Shown: positions 19,891-29,478 of the stretch, piece by piece
Numbering within the stretch: position 1 is the first letter of the stretch
Layout of the letters: every line of letters starts with the position of its first letter
NCBI GenBank assembly: GCA_977017575.1
Contig: CDRNVI010000009.1
Coordinates: 310,001-374,000, forward strand
Direction: 5' to 3'
From: Paramoeba atlantica
Taxonomy: Eukaryota > Discosea
DNA: 64,000 bases
The notes under the pieces: model-generated
Told to the model about the DNA's origin: nothing
Database searches by the model: none
Seen by the model: the letters and a program-made list of their open reading frames with translations, nothing else
Position numbers and translations under genes: made by a program

Positions 19891-20657
19891 TTTTTTTTTT
19901 TTTTTGCCGACAAATTTTTTTTTTTTTTTTTTTAAACAAAAAGGGGGTATTAAGCAATTTTTTTTTTTTTTATTCTGTAATACGATCTATAACTTTTCTC
20001 TCTCCGTATCCCCCTAACGGGGATTCTGACTTTCTTCACTCACTTTTCAAATCGCGAGGAATTGGGTGGCCCGAATGTCGCTGCTGGTTGTCATCCGTTG
20101 AAGTCGTGGCGCAGAAAACCTCACGAGCGAATTCACAAATGGTCCGAGCAGAAAGAAATTTTAGAGGCTCAAGAACTATCTGCAAATCCACTGCCGAGAG
20201 ATGCGGTCCGGTACATCGAGAATACACCGATTTTCGTTTCCTGAGCAGAAAAGGATTTTTGGCGCTCGAAAGAAACGCAAACATGATGTTAACCCAACGT
20301 CCCATACGCAAACTCTGCGCAGCAGCTTTACGAATTGTACCTGTCGTCACGCACGTCGACTTGTCCCTCGGCACTTCGACATCCGTTGAAATCATAGCGC
20401 AAAGAACCCCGCAAAGAATGATTTGGCACATGGTCCGAGCAGAAAGAGATTTTAAAGGCTCAAGAACTATTTGCGACACAACCGTTGCCGAGATATGCGA
20501 ACCTGCCCACCGAGAATACACCAACGCATTCTGTTTCCTGAGCAGAAAAGGACTTTTGGCGCTCGAAAGAAACATAAACTTGATGTCATTCCAATGACCG
20601 ATCCACACAAATTGTGCAACAACTCCACGGATTTCGTCGAACAATTCCCACGTTGAC
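19891..20657. other. Poly-T filler and diverged tandem duplication
   Basis: 19888-19972 holds three T-runs of 14-17 nt. From about 20085 two diverged copies of a unit of about 300 bp follow. They share TGGTCCGAGCAGAAAGA, GGCTCAAGAACTAT, CCTGAGCAGAAAAGGA and GGCGCTCGAAAGAAAC. Plus- and minus-strand frames are partly open, but I recognise no protein. It may be an LA2 5' UTR. Confidence 0.5.
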
Positions 20658-23600
20658 GTGTCCGAAGGCACTCTACTTCCTCGAAATCCTCCACGCACTC
20701 CGATCGTCGCTTGCGGCGCCCCAGCGCCCAGGTACATAAAAGTGAAGGTTGTCAGAATAAGAAAAAGAAAATCAACAGGCCCCCTCAACTGGCAAAAGAA
20801 GATGGAACACAAAGCGCAAATCATCGAGAAAAACCCAACGTCAGACCACGGCCGCCACAACACGAAAGACGAGGAAACCGCTTTTGCCAGTGTTCGGAGA
20901 AATGAAATTCTACGAAGAAGTCAAACTGGAGAGTCATCCCTGAAAATTAAGATCAGAAAAGAGACACGACTGAAGAAAACTCCGAAAAAGGTAAAAGTGA
21001 TACTCCGTAGCTCTGATCTAACGAAGGCGAACCTCGGACAAGCGGACATGTCACATGACGAAGGATCGGAGAGCTCATCTGCATCAGGATCAGACATCTC
21101 GGAGGACGATCGGGTGGCCGAGGTCGCCGAAGAAACAATGAAAGCTCCGGACCAAATACTAAAGATAATCAACGACTGGGGAAAAGGAACTACTTGCGAG
21201 CTACATTGGAAATTCCGCCACAGCAGTGAGATTTATCAGTCGATTGGAGAAGTTGTTACGCGACATTCTAGAAAAGGTGCAATCAGGGTAAAGATTTCCT
21301 ACACACCGCAGCATCAGCCAGGTCCATCAGGATTTCTATATCTACCTGCATCTCACAAGATTAACATCTTCCGATTACGGGTGGTAAAGCTCAACCGTAT
21401 TGTGACACAAACGCCATTTTTGGATATCGAAGAAACACAAGATTGTGACACGGGATGCGACTTGGAGCCTCTTCCCCCACTCGCCCACATCGACCCCACG
21501 TTTGCCGCTCACGTCATAGCAATCTTTAGATCAATCCTGCGAGGATATCCCACGCTCAAGCTTATAACAGAGAAAACATCCGTCTGGCACAAGTTTCTAA
21601 ACGCACCCCGCGACTCACTCACCACTGTGCGACAAGCGATCCAGCGGAAGTATCATGTGCCAAACAAATTGCGCAACGAGGAGCCGGCGTTCTCCTCACC
21701 TGACGAAAAACTTGAACGTGAAGTCGACCGCCGATCAATCCGCAGTGCGCTTCGAACGGCTAGGGCTGGTAACCTAAGCAAAGCTACCCGTATCCTCGAC
21801 AACGTATATTTTGACTCGAACCTTAGCGTTGAGGAGAAAGTAGCGGAGCTCAAGAGTCTACATCCCGATGGAGAGCGCCCACAAGCTCAGACGGACGCAG
21901 ACCCCCGAACAGGAATCATCGAAAAACACGAACTTCGGGCCGCGATAGAGAAACTGGCTCCGGGAGCTTCCCCGGGCCCTACGGGATTGAGTGAAGCCAT
22001 GTTGCGCCTACTTGCGGATGACGAGGAATCCAGCACCGCGCTCTGCCATATGTTACGCGATGTAGTGAACGGGGAGATCGCATCGTCGGTGCGTGACAGA
22101 CTGACGCGATGTCGACTAATGGCCATCAACAAACCGCAGAACGGAATACGACCGATTGCAATTGGGGAGACTCTATTGAAAGTATGTGGCTCGATCCTTC
22201 TAAACAGGAACGAAGAGAAACTGAAGAAATTTTTCCAGCCTGTCCAAAGAGGGATCCTCCAAAAGAATGCGTGCGAGGGAATTGTTCACGAGGTGCTCGA
22301 TGAATATGACAAGGGACACGCCATCTTGGCGATCGATTATAAGAATGCCTACAATACCCCCACGCGTCAAGCAATCTTCGAAGCACTCAAGAAAGACGGC
22401 ATCTTCAAACCTTTCATGCGGATGTTTAATCTTGAGTACGGGGACTCGTCTGATCTGCTCTTCTTTGCCAATAACTCGCTCCATTCGATCGTGAAGAGCA
22501 CTTCTGGCGTTCGACAGGGCTCAGCGCTTTCGTCACTATACTTCTGTGCCCTGATACAGGATTCGCTCAAAGAAATCGAAGAGTCCTTTCCAGATGTAAC
22601 GGTTCGAGCGTACATGGACGACATAACCTTGTCATCAACAAATCCCCTATCCTTGCAGACCGCCTTTCTACACCTGCACGAATCTTCACGACTTCTGGGA
22701 CTTGAAATGAACTTCCAGAAATGCGAATGGTTCAAGAAAACAGACACTCCATGGACGCCCCAAACTCTGCAAGCGATGGGGGTAGCCTGCCCGCAAGAAA
22801 CAGTGAAAATTCTAGGTGCATATATCGGACAGGACGAGATGGTAAGTGAATGCCTAAAGAAAAAGATGGACAAACACAAGTGTCTCTTTCGCCGTCTTCG
22901 ACTCATGGGACCGAGCAACCTATCCCTCGCAATTCTGAATCGGTGCACCATCCCCCGTCAAGACTATCACCTCCGAGTACACAAGCCCGAAGCATCCCTT
23001 GAAATCGCCCAGCAGTTCGACGCGGAAGTAGGCAGTATTATTCAGCATTGGTTTAATGCAACGGGCCCTACTGCAAAACTCGCCACACTTCCGCAATATC
23101 TCGGCGGACTCGGACTTACTCCGTCATGTTTGAAGCAAAAGCACTTTTTCCAAGCGTCTCGCAAAGCCATTGAAGAGCAATCCAAAACCAATAACGCTCC
23201 GGTGGTCATAGCGGGATCCAAGCGAAACAGGGCTCTGAACGAACGTGACAGCCAGAAGAATGATACTTCCAAGCGATTAGTCATGAAAGCAATACGATCT
23301 GAACAAAAACGATTGGCAACCGAGCTGAGAAAGGACATGCGCCTCAAAGAACTAATGGAGCGAGGATCCGCATCATTTCACCACCTACAATCAACCATCA
23401 ACTACATCAATCCGTACCTCTTCCGTTTCTGTATAATGATGCGCCTGGGAATAGTGCCAGAAAATATGCCTAAGAGTGTGGTATGCCCGGGATGCCTGAC
23501 AGAATATTCTTCTGATACCATCTTCCAGCACATTCCTGGATGTACACAATGCTGTGGGATAAATGCAACGAAGAAGCACACACGATTAGTCCGTTTCCTA

Positions 23601-24200
23601 GGTGAATTGTGTGCCAAAGCAGGGGTGCCCCATGTTATAGAACCTCGAGTACATTCATCATTCTTCTGCACCAAATGTAAGGCCACCATATCCGAAGAGC
23701 TCTCTGAACATCACCCATGCAGAGCAAGACGTATGCGATCAGGCCCTGATCTCGGTATCATGTGGTCCCATCTCGGAGAAATTCTCTACGATGTCACCGT
23801 AGTTCACAGTTGTGCCCCGAGCTATGCCAAAACCTCCGTCGAGCAGTTAATCCAAAATGCCCTTGAGCGCAAGCACAAAAAATACGTTGTACAAGGGGGC
23901 ATACCGAAAGAAAGTTTCAGCTGCTTGGCAATGACCGAATTAGGACAGTTGCACAACAACACGAAAACTCTCATTGTCTCGCTCGCACAACGGTCACAAC
24001 AAAACGTGAAGGATGTCAAAGAAGCGTTCCAACTTGAAATAGAGAAGATGAACGCGTACACAATTGCCACGCACTCCGACAATACTTTCCACCAATTCAG
24101 TGGCTCGGAGGACTTGAACACTAATCAGAATTTCCTTTCACTTAAACCTCTATTTGATTTGATAAAATTCCCCGTCATCTACGTTGATATCATCTCATGA
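20658..24200 (+). CDS. LA2: RLE-type LINE polyprotein, near complete
   Basis: The same domain order as LA1: basic N-terminus, W-containing beta-rich segment (LHWKFRHSSEIYQSIGEVV...), RT with GASPGPTGLSEA and RAYMDDITL, GGLGLTPS thumb, CPGC...HIPGCTQC, CTKC...HHPC, and the RLE motif RSGPDLGIMWSHLGEILYD then VTVVH. The frame is open from 20658 (GTG); the first ATG is at 20802, so the original start is lost or upstream. At the C-terminus the frame shifts by one base near 24069: the alternative frame gives ALRQYFPPIQWLGGLEH and a TAA, matching LREYIPKENWIGGLRF of LA3. Hence a nearly intact but probably inactive copy. Confidence 0.85.
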   Translation: MSEGTLLPRNPPRTPIVACGAPAPRYIKVKVVRIRKRKSTGPLNWQKKMEHKAQIIEKNPTSDHGRHNTKDEETAFASVRRNEILRRSQTGESSLKIKIRKETRLKKTPKKVKVILRSSDLTKANLGQADMSHDEGSESSSASGSDISEDDRVAEVAEETMKAPDQILKIINDWGKGTTCELHWKFRHSSEIYQSIGEVVTRHSRKGAIRVKISYTPQHQPGPSGFLYLPASHKINIFRLRVVKLNRIVTQTPFLDIEETQDCDTGCDLEPLPPLAHIDPTFAAHVIAIFRSILRGYPTLKLITEKTSVWHKFLNAPRDSLTTVRQAIQRKYHVPNKLRNEEPAFSSPDEKLEREVDRRSIRSALRTARAGNLSKATRILDNVYFDSNLSVEEKVAELKSLHPDGERPQAQTDADPRTGIIEKHELRAAIEKLAPGASPGPTGLSEAMLRLLADDEESSTALCHMLRDVVNGEIASSVRDRLTRCRLMAINKPQNGIRPIAIGETLLKVCGSILLNRNEEKLKKFFQPVQRGILQKNACEGIVHEVLDEYDKGHAILAIDYKNAYNTPTRQAIFEALKKDGIFKPFMRMFNLEYGDSSDLLFFANNSLHSIVKSTSGVRQGSALSSLYFCALIQDSLKEIEESFPDVTVRAYMDDITLSSTNPLSLQTAFLHLHESSRLLGLEMNFQKCEWFKKTDTPWTPQTLQAMGVACPQETVKILGAYIGQDEMVSECLKKKMDKHKCLFRRLRLMGPSNLSLAILNRCTIPRQDYHLRVHKPEASLEIAQQFDAEVGSIIQHWFNATGPTAKLATLPQYLGGLGLTPSCLKQKHFFQASRKAIEEQSKTNNAPVVIAGSKRNRALNERDSQKNDTSKRLVMKAIRSEQKRLATELRKDMRLKELMERGSASFHHLQSTINYINPYLFRFCIMMRLGIVPENMPKSVVCPGCLTEYSSDTIFQHIPGCTQCCGINATKKHTRLVRFLGELCAKAGVPHVIEPRVHSSFFCTKCKATISEELSEHHPCRARRMRSGPDLGIMWSHLGEILYDVTVVHSCAPSYAKTSVEQLIQNALERKHKKYVVQGGIPKESFSCLAMTELGQLHNNTKTLIVSLAQRSQQNVKDVKEAFQLEIEKMNAYTIATHSDNTFHQFSGSEDLNTNQNFLSLKPLFDLIKFPVIYVDIIS

Positions 24201-24475
24201 TCTAAGTTGATATTAACTTATTTCAGATAAAGAGATCATGGAGAGTATTGCTGCTGTTAATGTCTGTACTTTTCTCAATATGCTTTACAATAGGAGGAAC
24301 CAAGGAGTGAATTTTGTTTGTTTGGAGTGAATTTTGCTTGTTTTAATAGTTTACTCATTATTCATTCTTTATATTCTTGGTAGGCTATTTTTTTTTTTTT
24401 TCTACTTACGTTTCAAAAAACGTGAATACAGCCTTTATTAAGACCTTTACTTTTATATATATATAACAATTAAGA

Positions 24476-25857
24476 CATACTTGGGATCTGCTCCTTGTGC
24501 GATGGCATGCTTAATCCGTATTCGATCCAATAGCATTTGGCCCATTCGGGCATCATTGGAGCCAGCCACTTCCAGACCACCTTTTTCTTGAGTTGTAACT
24601 ACCATACTAGTTAACCATACTAGGTATGCCATTGCGACAAATCAGTAATAATTTGGTTTTCGATTATTTCGATTATTGAAAATGGTCAGCAATAAAAGAA
24701 TCTACAATGTGAAATGTAGAATAAGAAAAGATGAAATTATTGTCCCCGAAATATAATATGATATAGTGGCGAAACATAATATGAATCTGAATGTGAATCA
24801 CAGGAGTAATATATCTTTTGTAAAGATTTATATTGTAAGACCTTTCCTTATTGTAAGACCTTTCCTTATTGTAAGACCTTTCCCTAACTACCCACTGGTG
24901 GAATAATTCCCAGATACATTGCAGCTCTTCGGACAATACGAGCGGAAGCTTTAGTCCAAGGCGAATGCGATTCTCCAGTATATCATACTCTTTGCCCGGC
25001 TTCAGAAGTGCGCCCCACGTTATGACATCGTGCAAAGCAAAGCCATCGCCTTTCTCCAGTGCAACTGCCGGTCCTTCCCCCTTTCCGGATACCGTGTGGA
25101 CGTCGATTGGAATCTTGTCTACGATTTCTATACTTCGATACGCAACGCCACGCATCGGGATATCCACTGTAGCGTGTGGAAAGGTTACAGTGAGAGCTCC
25201 GGACTGCATCGAGTCGTTTTCATGGACCACCCCACGCCAAGTGTAAGATGCATCGGAATCATCGGTTTCCCAGCGCCAAACCACCACAATCTCCACGACA
25301 TATTGCTCGATCAGGCTCTTGATTTCATCGATTTTTGTTGTTAGCTGTTGTTCGGTCAGGTTCGTTGAATGTTCCTGTCGGGGCTGTGTAGGATCCTGAG
25401 CTGGTTGATCTCGTGCCGCGTGGGACTCAGCTTGAAAACGGTTTATATTTGTTGGATTCGTACGGTCGGGTGCGCGCGCCGCGTTCCCCACAACAGGAGA
25501 GCGCAAGCCCTCAATTAGTGCCTCCATCCTCTCGCGTGCCTCAACTTCACGACGCTCCCATCGCTTTTGTTGTTCTTCTTGGCTTTTGAGTACTCCTTCT
25601 AGCTGCTTCGAAAGTCCCCCGAACACGTCAACCATTAAATTGGCTGCCTGTACACGGGCCTCGCCCTCTACTGCAGGAAAGTTCTCCCGGGCTTGCGTAA
25701 ACGGGTTCGACAAGCGCGGCAACGATTGAGACCTCTGGCGGGTCGACTTTCGCGTAGCAGGATAAATAGGCAAAGGCTCCGGTGTCCGCTCTCCGGCGTC
25801 ATTGTGCGAAGCAGTTGTTGCCTCGCGAGCCGCGGCCTGGGCACGTGTGAGGGGCAT
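24476..25857 (-). CDS. DIRSD Gag-like protein, interrupted (fossil element part)
   Basis: MPLTRAQAAAREATT resembles the DIRS2 Gag start MPTTRSQAAAQAAI. Next come an R/S-rich stretch, a predicted coiled coil (QMLxVFGGLSxQLE-type: LMVDVFGGLSKQLEGVLKSQ), then the beta-rich segment with VVWRWETDD...TWRGVV. A block of about 260 bp with 18-bp repeats separates it from its continuation near 24600-24476 (GGLEVAGSNDARMGQMLLDR). It is a fossil part. Confidence 0.7.
24682..24738 (+). repeat. 57-bp dispersed repeat
   Basis: The sequence from TGGTCAGCAATAAAAG to GATGAAAT is repeated at about 42951-43007. It contains a small hairpin, CTACA...TGTAG. It sits in the block that interrupts the DIRSD gag. Confidence 0.8.
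24831..24884. repeat. 18-bp minisatellite, three units (TATTGTAAGACCTTTCCT)
   Basis: Three perfect units, read on the minus strand as RERSYN/KERSYN hexapeptides in the gag frame. They share the AAGACC.TTTC core with the array at 2698-2889. Confidence 0.88.
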
Positions 25858-26041
25858 AAACTTTTTATCTGGATATGAACAGTACAAAATGGATACTAGA
25901 CAATTTATAGAAAATACGTATGTATCCCTATTATCTTATTATACCCACCCGTTTATCAATTACTTACGCAAGCTTTCATTAAGACCCTTTCTTTTGTTAA
26001 GGCCCTTTCTTTTTATTTTCTATTTCCACCGTAAATTTCCG

Positions 26042-26091
26042 TTCGTTGAGTACTCAACGAAAATCCGGCACTTCGTTGAGTACTCAACGAA
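26042..26091. repeat. Two perfect 20-bp palindromes 30 bp apart
   Basis: TTCGTTGAGTACTCAACGAA occurs at 26042-26061 and 26072-26091; each is its own reverse complement. Confidence 0.92.
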
Positions 26092-26308
26092 AATCCTGTG
26101 TTTACCCCTTCCGCAGGATTGTCGCTCAAAATATGTATATGGATCAGTCAAAAACGCTTCGATGAAGATAAACTGAAGAAACGGTGAAATTCCTCTACGA
26201 GCCTTCACAAAACACTTCGATGAAGTACCAAAAAAGACAAAATGTCTATATGGATCCGCGAAAAACGTTTGCGTGAAGATTTTAAAAAATAAAATAAAAG
26301 TCAAAAAC

Positions 26309-26395
26309 ACCTTCGATGAAGCTTCATCGAAAGTGTACAACTTTAAAGGTGCTTCATCGAAAGTTGTACACTTTCGATGAAGCTTCATCGAAGGT
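26309..26395. repeat. 34-bp perfect inverted repeat with 19-nt loop
   Basis: 26309-26342 is the exact reverse complement of 26362-26395. Each arm contains TTCGATGAAGCTTCATCGAA, itself a 20-bp palindrome. A collapsed relative with one palindrome is at 50361-50386. Confidence 0.92.
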
Positions 26396-26539
26396 CCCCC
26401 CTACCCTCTTTTTATTACCATCTCGTTTACATGTCTGGAGGCAAGGCCCAACTGTCAGCGAAGCCCAAGTGTGCAAGCAAGGCCCCCTTTTGCGAGCAAG
26501 GCCCAACTGTGAGCGTAGCCCTGGGACGTAATTATATTT

Positions 26540-26715
26540 TTTGGCGACCCGCGCGCTCCATGCGGAGGTGGTGGATACTAGCACGGCGGGCGGATGAGTT
26601 GGCATCACGGCCTTCTTTTTCCATCGGGCACGAGGGAGCGGCAAAATCTCAGGAGCTACTCCTGATTCTTTTGCTTTGGAGCGTGTGAACACTCCCATGA
26701 AAGGTAAAGAAATCC
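26540..26715 (-). pseudogene. LB-type LINE 5' fragment
   Basis: The minus strand from the ATG at 26698 reads MGVFTRSKAKESGVAPEILP, near-identical to the LB start MGVVTRSKAKESGVAPEILP (ATG at 44216). Similarity is lost after about 35 codons. It is a short leftover of an LB 5' end. Confidence 0.75.
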
Positions 26716-26843
26716 ACGGCGAGGGCATCCGGACATTAACATAATCAAATCACGAATATGATAAAGTAAAGAAGTATCTAATTGAAAACATAGCTTATGT
26801 TGAACGTCTACTTCTCGTTATGCTATGGTTCCTCTTATGATGT

Positions 26844-26855
26844 TGTACCTTGTTG
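26844..26855 (+). other. Spliced-leader end upstream of the 132-bp array ORF
   Basis: TGTACCTTGTTG, 22 nt before the ATG at 26878, the same spacing as in LA1. It suggests that the array ORF derives from a trans-spliced, reverse-transcribed mRNA. Confidence 0.6.
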
Positions 26856-26877
26856 TTTTCTAAGTTCTAAAACCACT

Positions 26878-28236
26878 ATGTCTGAGCGGGGCGCCGGCCC
26901 CATATCGTTGGCGACAGGCGCGGAGGAAACGTCGGCGATGTCAACACTTCTTCGCGGACCGAATTGGGTGCCTGAAATCTTGAGCCTTGAAAATCCCCTT
27001 CTGCTCGGTTTTGGGTGTCCGCTCGGACTGCGGATATCGTTGGCGAGAGGCGCGGAGGAAACGGCGGCGATGTCAACACTTCTTCGCGGACCGAATTGGG
27101 TGCCTGGAATCTTGAGCCTTGAAAATCCTCTTCTGCTCGGTTTTGGGTGTCCGCTCGGACTGCGGATATCGTTGGCGAGAGGCGCGGAGGAAACGGCGGC
27201 GATGTCAACACTTCTTCGCGGACCGAATTGGGTGCCTGGAATCTTGAGCCTTGAAAATCCTCTTCTGCTCGGTTTTGGGTGTCCGCTCGGACTGCGGATA
27301 TCGTTGGCGAGAGGCGCGGAGGAAACGGCGGCGATGTCAACACTTCTTCGCGGACCGAATTGGGTGCCTGGAATCTTGAGCCTTGAAAATCCCCTTCTGC
27401 TCGGTTTTGGGTGTCCGCTCGGACTGCGGATATCGTTGGCGAGAGGCGCGGAGGAAACGGCGGCGATGTCAACACTTCTTCGCGGACCGAATTGGGTGCC
27501 TGGAATCTTGAGCCTTGAAAATCCCCTTCTGCTCGGTTTTGGGTGTCCGCTCGGACTGCGGATATCGTTGGCGAGAGGCGCGGAGGAAACGGCGGCGATG
27601 TCAACACTTCTTCGCGGACCGAATTGGGTGCCTGGAATCTTGAGCCTTGAAAATCCCCTTCTGCTCGGTTTTGGGTGTCCGCTCGGACTGCGGATATCGT
27701 TGGCGAGAGGCGCGGAGGAAACGGCGGCGATGTCAACACTTCTTCGCGGACCGAATTGGGTGCCTGGAATCTTGAGCCTTGAAAATCCTCTTCTGCTCGG
27801 TTTTGGGTGTCCGCTCGGACTGCGGATATCGTTGGCGAGAGGCGCGGAGGAAACGGCGGCGATGTCAACACTTCTTCGCGGACCGAATTGGGTGCCTGGA
27901 ATCTTGAGCCTTGAAAATCCTCTTCTGCTCGGTTTTGGGTGTCCGCTCGGACTGCGGATATCGTTGGCGAGAGGCGCGGAGGAAACGGCGGCGATGTCAA
28001 CACTTCTTCGCGGACCGAATTGGGTGCCTGGAATCTTGAGCCTTGAAAATCCTCTTCTGCTCGGTTTTGGGTGTCCGCTCGGACTGCGGATATCGTTGGC
28101 GAGAGGCGCGGAGGAAACGGCGGCGATGTCAACACTTCTTCGCGGACCGAATTGGGTGCCTGGAATCTTGAGCCTTGAAAATCCTCTTCTGCTCGGTTTT
28201 GGGTGTCCGCTCGGACAAAAAAGGTGTTCTTTATAA
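26878..28236 (+). CDS. Repeat protein of ten 44-aa units, unknown function
   Basis: 452 codons from the ATG: a short leader (MSERGAGP) and ten copies of a 44-residue unit (SLARGAEETAAMSTLLRGPN then WVPGILSLENPLLLGFGCPLGLRI), ending in the 18-bp array. I know no matching family. The unit length is a multiple of three and lacks stops in several frames, so other frames are open as well (for example 419 codons on the minus strand), and coding is unproven. In favour: the SL end 22 nt before the ATG. Against: units are nearly identical at DNA level, without the third-position bias that selection on protein would leave. It could equally be a satellite captured behind a LINE leader. Confidence 0.4.
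   Translation: MSERGAGPISLATGAEETSAMSTLLRGPNWVPEILSLENPLLLGFGCPLGLRISLARGAEETAAMSTLLRGPNWVPGILSLENPLLLGFGCPLGLRISLARGAEETAAMSTLLRGPNWVPGILSLENPLLLGFGCPLGLRISLARGAEETAAMSTLLRGPNWVPGILSLENPLLLGFGCPLGLRISLARGAEETAAMSTLLRGPNWVPGILSLENPLLLGFGCPLGLRISLARGAEETAAMSTLLRGPNWVPGILSLENPLLLGFGCPLGLRISLARGAEETAAMSTLLRGPNWVPGILSLENPLLLGFGCPLGLRISLARGAEETAAMSTLLRGPNWVPGILSLENPLLLGFGCPLGLRISLARGAEETAAMSTLLRGPNWVPGILSLENPLLLGFGCPLGLRISLARGAEETAAMSTLLRGPNWVPGILSLENPLLLGFGCPLGQKRCSL
26902..28216. repeat. 132-bp tandem array, ten units
   Basis: Ten head-to-tail 132-bp units. The first is the most diverged (GCGACAGGC, ACGTCGGCG); the others differ mainly at one C/T position (AATCCC/AATCCT), so the array was homogenised recently. 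The same unit recurs at 29479-30062. Confidence 0.95.
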
Positions 28237-28545
28237 AAAAGGTGTTCTTTATAAAAAAGGTGTTCTTTATAAAAAAGGTGTTCTTTATAAAAGAGGTGTT
28301 CTTTATAAAAAAGGTGTTCTTTATAAAAAAGGTGTTCTTTATAAAAAAGGTGTTCTTTTATAAAAAAGGTGTTCTTTATAAAAAAGGTGTTCTTTATAAA
28401 AAAGGTGTTCTTTATAAAAAAGGTGTTCTTTATAAAAAAGGTGTTCTTTATAAAAAAGGTGTTCTTTATAAAAAAGGTGTTCTTTATAAAAAAGGTGTTC
28501 TTTGTAAAAAAGGTGTTCTTTATAAAAAAGGTGTTCTTTATAAAT
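28217..28545. repeat. 18-bp minisatellite, about 18 units (GTTCTTTATAAAAAAGGT)
   Basis: It begins directly where the 132-bp array ends. One unit has an extra T near 28355 and a few have point changes. Plus-strand frames give KKGVLY or KKVFFI hexapeptides. A short inverse copy lies at about 18038-18082. Confidence 0.93.
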
Positions 28546-28621
28546 GAGCTTCAACGAGAAACAATCTTACATCAGCATAGGGGCGGTATCCAAGAGAACT
28601 GTACGACGAGGTTTGGTGAAG

Positions 28622-28838
28622 CTGACCCATCCCATGTAAAATTCTGAATACGTCTTACAAAAAGCGATTGTCTGTTTTTTAACAAAAACATATACCACGC
28701 GCCGCAGGCAGCTGAGCGTCGAAGAAAGAAGAAACTGTGTAGCAGTCACCCTAGTTGTGTAGTACCTTGTTATATTTGGTACCGGGAAGCGCCGTAGTTC
28801 GACCAAAAACCAGATAGAAACAGAACAAGAGCGTGGAG
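28622..28838. repeat. Dispersed repeat (D) and a DIRS1-A scrap
   Basis: About 28622-28650 matches CCCATCCCATGTAAAATTC of the DIRS1 A repeat. 28673-28838 matches 42826-42930 and 43018-43091, including AGTACCTTGTTATATTTGGTACC, a small hairpin that resembles the SL end. No gene is seen from 28546 to 29005. Confidence 0.7.
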
Positions 28839-29005
28839 GTGAGTACTTACCTGAATCATATCCCCCAAAAGCCTCAAAAAATAACGAACACACCAAAATC
28901 GAGATAGAAACAGCAGAAGAGGAGATTCGGAAAAAAAAGATTCATTCATATTCTAACACACACTTTCATTCAAATATTTTCATCGCAGTCAAACGAACAC
29001 AGAAT

Positions 29006-29478
29006 TTAAGCTCGTATTCCTCCGACCCATTTCTCTTCTGATACGTAATTTCGCAGTTGTGAAACCACTGTGTACGCAGCGAATTTTTCGATCTCCAACT
29101 GAAAGGCTTGGCGTGTAGCTTCGAAACTAAGATCCGCTCTGTTCGCTAGGGTTTTGATGAGATTTTTGGTGTTGTCGTCCAATAAACCACAGTCGGTGAC
29201 AGCAATGCATCGGAAAAATTCAGGGTCAAGTCCTTTCTCTTCTACGTACTTCTGTTTCTTTCTGTCTAACGCATTTTGAAGGAGGGCAGAACTCGTTTTC
29301 TTGATGTAACTGCTGCAACATGTGTGCACTACCGTAATGTCGTAAAGCATTTCGCCCGCATTGGGCCACATAATGGCCAAATCCGGGCCTGATCGGATAC
29401 GCCTAGCGCGACACGGGTGATCCTCCGCCGCCTCGGAAGAAAAAGAGCACTTGCATTTTGTACAGAAGAAGGACGAAT
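29006..29478 (-). pseudogene. LA-type LINE C-terminal fragment
   Basis: On the minus strand: CTKCKCSFSSEAAEDHPC, the RLE motif RSGPDLAIMWPNAGEMLYD then ITVVH, and the LA C-terminus (AYTVVSQLRNYVSEEKWVGG). 5' of this the frame enters the second 132-bp array. It is a 5'-truncated copy or one replaced by the array. Confidence 0.85.

Larger units (their letters stand above)
19608..24475 (+). mobile_element. Chimeric LINE insertion with 7-bp target duplications
   Basis: The block is bounded by CATACTT on both sides and begins exactly with the SL end TGTACCTTGTTG. In order it holds an LC-type N-terminus, poly-T-rich filler, a diverged tandem repeat of about 300 bp, the LA2 protein gene and an LA-type 3' UTR ending in TATATATATAACAATTAAGA. 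Either one chimeric RNA was reverse transcribed, or two LINEs inserted and recombined. Confidence 0.65.
18351..25887 (-). mobile_element. DIRSD: YR retroelement split by a LINE insertion
   Basis: Minus-strand pieces of one YR element: gag 25857-24476, then, beyond the inserted 19608-24475 block, the gag C-terminus (19607-19395) and YR (19385-18351). The two gag parts meet at a 7-bp direct repeat CATACTT (19601-19607 and 24476-24482), so I treat them as one element. The RT-RNase H catalytic part is absent; a LINE tail ends the element at 18350. It is broken in several ways. The split repeats could not be identified. Confidence 0.7.
25888..26539. other. Non-coding stretch with clustered palindromes
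   Basis: AT-rich sequence upstream of the DIRSD gag, then two 18-bp units (about 25977-26014), two 20-bp palindromes, and a long perfect inverted repeat. Parts (about 26258-26404) are repeated at 50298-50397. No protein-coding signal is seen. The region may hold the DIRSD 5' repeat, which I could not delimit. Confidence 0.6.

Noticed and set aside
26704-26730. AAATCCACGGCGAGGG as a DIRS1 terminus
   Set aside because: It resembles the DIRS1 end AAATCCACGCCGAGGG, but the similarity stops after about 16 bases and no other DIRS1 sequence is present.
26876-28135. Long minus-strand frame (419 codons) through the 132-bp array
   Set aside because: The unit is a multiple of three and lacks stops in several frames, so open frames arise automatically; no leader or independent start signal supports this strand.
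26902-28545. CRISPR-like array
   Set aside because: Units are contiguous with no unique spacers, there are no cas genes, and the window is eukaryotic retroelement DNA; these are tandem satellites.
28845-28853. ACTTACCTG, as in the 5' end of U1 snRNA
   Set aside because: Only nine bases match; no U1 stem-loops or Sm-type site follow, and the reverse strand merely resembles a splice donor. Chance is likely.
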